Shown piece by piece: positions 58,623 through 64,000 of a DNA stretch of 64,000 nucleotides (positions within the stretch are counted from its first letter, which is position 1; every line of letters starts with the position of its first letter). The position numbers were made by a program, and so were the translations under genes. A model generated the notes under the pieces. That model was not told where the DNA came from, searched no databases, and worked only from the letters and a program-made list of their open reading frames with translations. The stretch comes from Streptomyces sp. AC555_RSS877 (GTDB lineage Bacteria; Actinomycetota; Actinomycetes; Streptomycetales; Streptomycetaceae): positions 1 through 64,000 of the forward strand of contig NZ_JAGMUK010000082.1 of assembly GCF_019049245.1 (NCBI RefSeq), written 5' to 3'.

Positions 58623-60677
58623 ATGATGGGGCGCCCGGCGGACGAGCCGCCGTACGCCGTGCCGGTACGGGAGATTGAGTACGCCGTGGTCGCCGCCTTC
58701 CGCCGCCAGACCCTCGCGGGCGAGCTGCTGGTGCTCCAACTCGCCATCGTGGTCGTGGTGTTGGCAGCCGTCGCCGCGGTCTCCCTCGCCCAGTCGGAGG
58801 CGACCTTCGACCGGGTCGAGGGCCGGCGGGTGGTCGCGCTGGCCGAACAGCTCGCCGCCAACCCCCTGGTGCGCAGCCAGCTGGTGTCGCCCGCGCCGCA
58901 GCGGGCCCTGGCCCCACTGGTGAACTCCACGCAGACGCAGGCCCAGGTCACCTCGGTGACGGTGGCCGACGCCGACGGCAGGATCGTCAGCTCCACCAAC
59001 CCCACGGCCCTCGGCTCCCGGCTGCCCTTCGGCGAGGAGGCCTCCCGGGGCCGGGGCTGGTCCGGCTCGCTGACGGTGGACGGCGGACGTGAACTCGTCG
59101 CACAGGTGCCCGTACTCGGCGCCACGCAGCAGCACCTCGGACAGCACCTGGGCACGGTGATGATCGGCGAGGCCGACCCGACGGTGTGGCAGCGCCTCAG
59201 CGGGGCGTCCTCGTACCTCCTCGCCTACCTGGGCGTCGCCAGCGCACTCGGCGTGGCCGGCTCCTGGCTGCTGGCCCGGCGCGTCAAACGGCAGACCCTG
59301 GGCCTGGAACCGCGCGAGATCGCCGGACTGGCCGAGCACCGGGAAGCGATGCTGTACGGCATCGCCGAGGGCGTGATCGCCCTCGATCCGCACCTCCGGC
59401 TCACCCTGGTCAACGAGATGGGCCGGCGCCTGCTCGACCTGCCCGAGGACTGCGTGGGCCGCAGCCTCGCCGAACTCGGCATCGAGGGACGACTGCGGGA
59501 CGTGCTGGCGGGCGACCGGGAGGACACGGCCGGCGGTGGACGTGGTGAGGGCGGCTCGGTGGGCGCGGTCGGTGGTGGGGGTGGCAAGGGCGGCTCGGCT
59601 GGCCCGACTTGCGGTGGGCGTGGTGAGGGCGGCTCGGTTGGCGGTGGGGGTGGTGAGAGGGGCTCGGTGGGCCCGGCCGGCGGCGGGTGTGACGAAGACG
59701 GCCCGGCTGGCACGCCCGGCGACCGGCGTGGTGAAGACGGTTCGGTGGGCCTGCCTGGCGGCGGGTGTGACGAAGACGGCCCGGCTGGCACGCCCGGCGA
59801 CCGGCGTGGTGAAGACGGACCGGTAGGCACGGAGTCCGGCGACCCGGGTGGCGAGGGCCGTCCGGTCGCCACGGCCGGCGGCGGGCGGGACCAGGTCGTC
59901 GTCCGGCACGGCCGGGTGCTGGTGATGAACCGGATGACCGTCGCCAAGGACGGACGCCCGCTCGGCTCCGTCACGACCCTGCGAGACCGCACCGAGCTCG
60001 CCCGGCTGGAACGGGAGATCGGATCCTTCCGCAGCTCCTCCGAACTGCTGCGCGCCCAGGCCCACGAGTTCGCCAACCAGCTGCACACCATCTCCGGACT
60101 GATCCAGATCGGCGAGCAGGACGAGGTCGTGCGCTACATCCGCGCGCTCAGCCGCCGCCGCCAGTCGCTCGACGTCTCCCTCAGCCGCCGGGTCCGGGAC
60201 ACCGCCGTCGCCGCCCTGCTCATGGCGAAATTCTCCCTGGCCGCTGAACGCAAAGTGATCCTGCGGATCTCGGACCGCACCGCGCTCGACCGGCTCACCC
60301 CGGAGGACGCAGCCGACGTGGCCACAGTGGTCGGCAACCTCGTCGACAACGCCGTCGATGCCGCTGCCGCCCAGGAGGGGGACGGCGCCTGGGTCGAGGT
60401 CGAACTGCGCCAGGACGCCTCCAGCGTGGAGATCGTGGTCCGCGACTCCGGCCCGGGCGTCGCACCCGAACTCGCCCGGGAGGTCTTCGCGCACGGCTTC
60501 ACCACCAAGGCCGCCCGGGAGGGCGAGCGCGGCATCGGTCTGGCGCTGACCCGGCTGGTCTGCGAGCGTCACGGGGGCGAGATCTCGGTGACCAACACCC
60601 CGGACGGGGCGATGTTCACCGCCCGCATGACCGTCAGCCACCTCACCGACGCGGTGGCGGAAGGAGTTCCACGATGA
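58623..60677 (+). CDS. CitA/DcuS-like sensor histidine kinase with repeat-expanded PAS
   Basis: A 684-residue membrane sensor. Two helices (about 37-60 and 198-215) flank an extracellular PAS/CitA-type ligand domain with NSTQTQAQVTSVTVADADGRIVSSTNP. A cytoplasmic PAS follows (GIAEGVIALDPHLRLTLVNEMGRRLL) and is interrupted by a Gly-rich repeat of about 115 residues (around 302-420). The kinase part has phospho-acceptor His in RAQAHEFANQLHTISGLIQ, N-box VVGNLVDNAVDAA and GERGIGLALTRLV. It overlaps the next response regulator by four bases and diverges from tctC, so it should sense the tct substrate. The ATG at 58623 is a best guess. Confidence 0.88.
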   Translation: MMGRPADEPPYAVPVREIEYAVVAAFRRQTLAGELLVLQLAIVVVVLAAVAAVSLAQSEATFDRVEGRRVVALAEQLAANPLVRSQLVSPAPQRALAPLVNSTQTQAQVTSVTVADADGRIVSSTNPTALGSRLPFGEEASRGRGWSGSLTVDGGRELVAQVPVLGATQQHLGQHLGTVMIGEADPTVWQRLSGASSYLLAYLGVASALGVAGSWLLARRVKRQTLGLEPREIAGLAEHREAMLYGIAEGVIALDPHLRLTLVNEMGRRLLDLPEDCVGRSLAELGIEGRLRDVLAGDREDTAGGGRGEGGSVGAVGGGGGKGGSAGPTCGGRGEGGSVGGGGGERGSVGPAGGGCDEDGPAGTPGDRRGEDGSVGLPGGGCDEDGPAGTPGDRRGEDGPVGTESGDPGGEGRPVATAGGGRDQVVVRHGRVLVMNRMTVAKDGRPLGSVTTLRDRTELARLEREIGSFRSSSELLRAQAHEFANQLHTISGLIQIGEQDEVVRYIRALSRRRQSLDVSLSRRVRDTAVAALLMAKFSLAAERKVILRISDRTALDRLTPEDAADVATVVGNLVDNAVDAAAAQEGDGAWVEVELRQDASSVEIVVRDSGPGVAPELAREVFAHGFTTKAAREGERGIGLALTRLVCERHGGEISVTNTPDGAMFTARMTVSHLTDAVAEGVPR
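59679..59818 (+). repeat. 62-bp perfect direct repeat with 78-bp spacing in the sensor gene
   Basis: Positions 59679-59740 and 59757-59818 are identical over 62 bases. They encode GGGCDEDGPAGTPGDRRGED and lie in a wider degenerate run of Gly-rich repeats from about 59530, all in frame. Confidence 0.9.
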
Positions 60678-61432
60678 CGACGCCGACGACGGGTACCTCC
60701 GGCACGGGCGACACGATCGACGTGCTCGTGGTCGACGACGACTTCATGGTGGCCAGGGTCCACCGCGCCTTCGTCGAACGGGTCGAGCCGTTCCGGGTCG
60801 TCGGCGTCGCCCACACCGGCGAGCAGGCCGCCCACGCCGTCGACACCCTGCACCCCGACCTCGTCCTGCTCGACCTGTACCTGCCGGACCTGTTCGGCCT
60901 GGACGTCATCCCCCGGCTGCGCGCCGCGGGCCACGACTGCGACGTCATGGTCATCAGCGCCGCCCGGGAGGCGGACGCGGTGCGCGGCGCCGCCCGCCAC
61001 GGCGTCGTCGACTACCTCCTGAAGCCGTTCGACTTCGAGGACCTGCGCGTCCGCCTGGAGCGCTACGCCCTCCAGCGCGGCAGGCTGCTCGCCACCGTCG
61101 TGCGCAGCCAGGCCGACGTGGACAGGGTCCTGGCCGGAGCCGCGGCGGTACCGGCCTCGGCCGCCGGCACGCTGCCCAAGGGCATGAGCGTGGAGACCGC
61201 CGAGCTGATCGAACGCACGCTCAGGGCGGCGGAGGGCTCCCTGTCCGCCGCCGAGTGCGCGTCGCTGTCCGGCGTCTCCCGGGTCAGCGCCCGCCGCTAC
61301 CTGGAGCACTTCCACACCATCGGCAGCGCCGACGTGTCCCTGCGCTACGGGTCGACGGGCCGGCCCGAACGCCGCTACCGGTTCCGCGGACGGCCCGCGG
61401 GCCTGCGACCGGGCGACGAGGCCCGCGCCTAG
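60674..61432 (+). CDS. CitB/DcuR-like response regulator
   Basis: A 252-residue response regulator. The receiver domain shows VLVVDDDFMVARVHRAFVE, phospho-acceptor Asp in LVLLDLYLPDLFGLDVI and Lys in YLLKPFDFEDLRVRL. The C-terminal part (GSLSAAECASLSGVSRVSARRYLEHF) is the winged/helix-turn-helix output domain typical of CitB/DcuR-type regulators. The ATG overlaps the sensor gene stop, identifying the partner. It should activate the divergent tctCBA operon when the carboxylate ligand is present. Confidence 0.92.
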   Translation: MTTPTTGTSGTGDTIDVLVVDDDFMVARVHRAFVERVEPFRVVGVAHTGEQAAHAVDTLHPDLVLLDLYLPDLFGLDVIPRLRAAGHDCDVMVISAAREADAVRGAARHGVVDYLLKPFDFEDLRVRLERYALQRGRLLATVVRSQADVDRVLAGAAAVPASAAGTLPKGMSVETAELIERTLRAAEGSLSAAECASLSGVSRVSARRYLEHFHTIGSADVSLRYGSTGRPERRYRFRGRPAGLRPGDEARA

Positions 61433-61459
61433 CTTCGGCCCCGGGGGCGTACGGGGCCG

Positions 61460-62089
61460 TCAGGTCAGCAGCCGCCTCTCCTTGGCGACCGCCACCGCGC
61501 CGGCTCTCGTCTCGACGCCCAACTTGCCGTAGATCCGCCCGAGGTGGGTCTTGACCGTCGCCTCGCTGATGAACAGGGCACGGGCGATCTCCCGGTTGCC
61601 CAGGCCGCGGGCGAGCTGCCCGAGGATCTCGTGTTCGCGCGCGGACAGGGTGGGCCGCGGGCTGCGCAGCCGGGTCATCAACCGGTCGGCCACCGGCGCC
61701 GACAGGGCGGTGCGGCCGGACGCCGCGTTGCGGATCGCCGCGAACAGCTCGTCGGGGTGCTCGGCCTTGAGGAGGTACCCGGTGGCCCCCGCCTCGATGG
61801 CCCGGGTGACGTCGGCGTCGGTGTCGAACATCGTCAGGACCAGGACGCGGGGACCTTCACCGCCGTCGGCGGTCAGATGTCGCGTGGCCGTCACGCCGTC
61901 CATCCCGCCGTCGAGCTGGAGGTCCATCAACACGACGTCGGGGCGCAGCCGGGCGGCCATGGCGAGCGCCTCCTCGCCGGTGGCCGCCTCACCGACCACG
62001 TCGATGCCGTCGGCGCTGGACAACAGCGCGCGCAGCCCCGCACGCACCACGGCGTGGTCGTCGCACAACAGCAGGCGTACGGGCGTCAC
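61460..62089 (-). CDS. LuxR/NarL-family response regulator 2
   Basis: A 209-residue response regulator with acidic pair in LLLCDDHAVVRAG, phospho-acceptor Asp in DVVLMDLQLDGGMDGV, Lys in YLLKAEHPDELF and a C-terminal LuxR helix-turn-helix (TLSAREHEILGQLARGLGNREIARALFISEATVKTHLGRIYGKLGV). The GTG start overlaps the upstream histidine kinase stop by four bases, so they form a coupled pair. It converges with the CitB-like gene. Targets are unknown. Confidence 0.93.
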   Translation of the reverse strand: MTPVRLLLCDDHAVVRAGLRALLSSADGIDVVGEAATGEEALAMAARLRPDVVLMDLQLDGGMDGVTATRHLTADGGEGPRVLVLTMFDTDADVTRAIEAGATGYLLKAEHPDELFAAIRNAASGRTALSAPVADRLMTRLRSPRPTLSAREHEILGQLARGLGNREIARALFISEATVKTHLGRIYGKLGVETRAGAVAVAKERRLLT

Positions 62090-63336
62090 AGGGCGGGCTC
62101 CTTCGGGGCGTGCGAGACGGGACGGACCGCGGACGCCAAGGGTGCCAGGGGGATCGCCGCGGATACGACGGTGCCCTCGCCCGGCGTGGACTCCACGGCG
62201 AGCGTGCCGCCCGCCTGCCCGGCCCGGATGCGCATGGCGGGCAGCCCGTGCCCGCGTCCCCGGCTCGGCTCCGGCCCGGACGGGTCACGCAGGCGGTCCA
62301 CGTCGAAGCCGCGACCGTTGTCGGCGACGTCGAGGGAGATCTGGTCGTCCAGACAGGTCAGGGTCAGTGCGGCCCGGGTCGCCGCCGCGTGCTCGCGCAC
62401 ATTGGCCAGCGCCCCCTGGGCGATGCGCAGCAGCGCCGCCTCGACCCGTTCCGGCAGCCTGCCCGGCTCGCCGTCGAGCCGGAACTCCACGGTCAGCCCA
62501 GGACCGCTCTCCCGTTCGGCGAGTACGGCGAGCGCGCCCGGCAGCGTGTGCTCGGCGAGGTCGGCCGGCGCCAGGTCGTGCACGAACCGGCGGGCCTCCG
62601 CGAGGCTGCGGGAGGTGATCTCCGCCGCCCCCCGGACGTGCTCGCGAGCCGCTTCCGGGTCCGTGTCCCAGACCCGCCCGGCGGCCTGGAGCAGCATCCG
62701 CTGACTCGACAGGCCCTGCGCCAGGGTGTCGTGGATCTCCGTGGACAGCCGCTGGCGCTCCGCCAGGACCCCCGCCCGCCGCTCGGTGACCGCCAGCTCG
62801 TGCCGGGTACGGACCAGGTCCTCGATCAGGACGCGCTGCCGGGCTCCCTGACGCTGCAGATGGACCATCACGGCGGTGGCGACCGCGGCGACGGCCGGCG
62901 GGGCGACGACCATGTTGGGGTTCAACGTGCCCTCGGCGACCCGCACTTCGGAGGCGACGACCAGTGCGGTGAGCACGCCCGCCACCGGCACCGCGATCCG
63001 TGGGGGCAGCGCGTGCAGATTGGCGAACAGCAGGGGCATCGCGCACCAGGTGGCGCTCGGCGTGAGAGCGAGGAGCACGACCCAGACCACGGACACCGAG
63101 CCCAGCCACACCAGATGGCGCGTGGCGGGCGGCGAGCCGGGGCGCGGCGCCGGAGCCAGGAAGCGGCCGAGGACGTACAGCAGACAGAAGACCGCGAACA
63201 GGGCCACCACCCACCCGGTGCGCGCCCCGCCCTGGTCGCGGGTCAGGAAGCGGGCGAACGAGGAGCCGAGCAGCAGGAAGAACGCGCCGTGCACGACCGC
63301 GCCCAGCCAGCGCTCGTCCGGATCGATGTGTCTCAT
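62086..63336 (-). CDS. NarL-type sensor histidine kinase 2
   Basis: A 416-residue membrane kinase. Five or six hydrophobic helices occupy roughly residues 12-170. The HisKA_3 helix carries the phospho-acceptor His in ERQRLSTEIHDTLAQGLSSQ, and the HATPase domain shows RIAQGALANVREHAAATRA, VADNGRGFDVDRL and GHGLPAMRIRAGQAGG. The stop overlaps the response regulator start. Ligand unknown; no dedicated sensory domain is visible beyond the membrane part. Divergently oriented to the methyltransferase gene at the right edge. Confidence 0.92.
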   Translation of the reverse strand: MRHIDPDERWLGAVVHGAFFLLLGSSFARFLTRDQGGARTGWVVALFAVFCLLYVLGRFLAPAPRPGSPPATRHLVWLGSVSVVWVVLLALTPSATWCAMPLLFANLHALPPRIAVPVAGVLTALVVASEVRVAEGTLNPNMVVAPPAVAAVATAVMVHLQRQGARQRVLIEDLVRTRHELAVTERRAGVLAERQRLSTEIHDTLAQGLSSQRMLLQAAGRVWDTDPEAAREHVRGAAEITSRSLAEARRFVHDLAPADLAEHTLPGALAVLAERESGPGLTVEFRLDGEPGRLPERVEAALLRIAQGALANVREHAAATRAALTLTCLDDQISLDVADNGRGFDVDRLRDPSGPEPSRGRGHGLPAMRIRAGQAGGTLAVESTPGEGTVVSAAIPLAPLASAVRPVSHAPKEPAL

Positions 63337-63498
63337 CCTCCGTGTCTAACGCGTCCGACGCGCGGCCGCATCAACCGATCGGCCGACCCACCGGTCGCCC
63401 GAACCGCTCCGGCACTGCACCCTGATGACCGAGCCTTTCGCATCGCTCCGCACCGAGGCTGAAACCAGACCCGTACCGCTCGGAAAGGCAGCGACCAG

Positions 63499-64000
63499 AT
63501 GCCCGCCAAGAACCTCACCGCCGACCGCTCGGCCTTCGGCCACCGTCTCGGCTACGCCCTGCGCCACCCCGACCGGGTGCCCCGGCACGTGGCGCGCGCC
63601 GCCCGGGACCTGTGGCTGCGCCACCGCCACACCGACCATGTCTCCTACTACCGTGCCGTGATGCGCTCCGACACCAGGAGCGATCCGGACGCGGCGGTCG
63701 GCAGCGGCAGCCGTGAGCGATGGTTCGCGCTGGGGGCGATGCAGTTCGACTACCTGATCGAGCACGGCCTGCGTCCCGAGCACCGCATGCTGGAGATCGG
63801 CTGCGGCAACCTGCGGGGCGGCTGGCGGTTCATCCGGCACCTGGAGCCCGGGCACTACCACGGCATCGACATCTCGCCCGACATCCTCGTCGCCGCGCAG
63901 GACACCATCGTGGAGATGGGCCTGCAGCAGCGGCTCCCGACCCTGACCCCGGTCCGGGACCTGACACTGCGGTTCCTGCCCGACGCCCACTTCGACGTGG
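63499..64000 (+). CDS. SAM-dependent methyltransferase, N-terminal part (runs off window)
   Basis: An open frame from ATG 63499 continues to the window end without a stop (167 codons). A basic N-terminal segment is followed by a class I methyltransferase core: MLEIGCGNLRGGWRFIRHL matches SAM-binding motif I, and YHGIDISPDILVAAQDTI fits motif II. RERWFALGAMQFDYLIEHGL upstream is typical of actinobacterial methyltransferases modifying glycans or secondary metabolites. GGAAAGG lies upstream of the ATG. The C-terminal half and the substrate cannot be seen. Confidence 0.8.
   Translation, partial: MPAKNLTADRSAFGHRLGYALRHPDRVPRHVARAARDLWLRHRHTDHVSYYRAVMRSDTRSDPDAAVGSGSRERWFALGAMQFDYLIEHGLRPEHRMLEIGCGNLRGGWRFIRHLEPGHYHGIDISPDILVAAQDTIVEMGLQQRLPTLTPVRDLTLRFLPDAHFDV

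Noticed and set aside
59679..59818. Possible CRISPR or mobile repeat in the sensor gene
   Set aside because: Only two long copies, in frame within a coding region, with no spacer structure or terminal repeats; a minisatellite explains it.
58431..60641. Extension of the tctC frame through the divergent sensor kinase gene
   Set aside because: TctC has its own signal peptide at 58430, and the extension is antisense to a well-supported kinase.
63346..63990. Minus-strand frame opposite the right-edge methyltransferase
   Set aside because: The plus strand carries an intact SAM-binding motif and ribosome site; the antisense frame has no domain.

Overview
The window is high-GC actinobacterial DNA, almost certainly from a Streptomyces. 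The supporting signs are strongly GC-biased third codon positions, frequent GTG starts with GGAGG-type ribosome sites, 4-nt GTGA/ATGA gene overlaps, an F420-type (DDN) flavoprotein, a mycothiol-type DinB-fold protein, sugar ABC systems without their own ATPase, and two Streptomyces-style MITE-like elements. No rRNA, tRNA, CRISPR array or phage module was seen.

Layout. 0-13 kb is ordinary chromosome: the etfA tail, a secreted endonuclease/exonuclease/phosphatase-fold protein, a DUF6986 aldolase-like protein, a membrane Ser/Thr kinase, a divergent LacI/ROK pair with a palindromic operator, a P-loop kinase-NUDIX fusion, an MBL hydrolase, an M20 dipeptidase and a geranylgeranyl-reductase-type flavoprotein. 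13-21 kb holds regulator-centred modules: a TetR regulator with four operator-like repeats facing a DDN gene, a NarL-type two-component pair, and a MarR regulator facing a DHA2 exporter. Two related MITE-like elements lie in this stretch, and one supplies the exporter's stop codon.

21.2-50.2 kb is the most distinctive part, a glycan-utilisation locus. A DeoR regulator and a sugar ABC importer (binding protein plus two permeases) face a tightly packed run of nine genes: GH31, GH123-type (DUF4091), GH35, two SGNH esterases, GH29, two signal-less carbohydrate-binding-module proteins and GH89. An FAD monooxygenase, a second DeoR regulator and a second sugar ABC importer follow. The activities expected from the families (alpha-galactosidase or related alpha-glycosidase, beta-GalNAcase, beta-galactosidase, alpha-fucosidase, alpha-GlcNAcase, deacylation) point to a fucosylated, amino-sugar-containing glycan such as a mucin-type or glycolipid glycan, not a simple plant polymer. 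One roughly 185-residue module recurs in four proteins of the run.

50-64 kb holds a methyltransferase/MerR pair, a PLP enzyme, a small secreted peptidoglycan-binding protein, an oligopeptide ABC ATPase (dppF) beside a truncated and frameshifted dppD, and a decapitated FadR-type regulator joined to that dppD remnant. It continues with a tripartite tricarboxylate transporter (tctCBA), its CitA/CitB-like two-component system with an expanded repeat in the sensor, a second NarL-type two-component pair, and the start of a methyltransferase that runs off the window.
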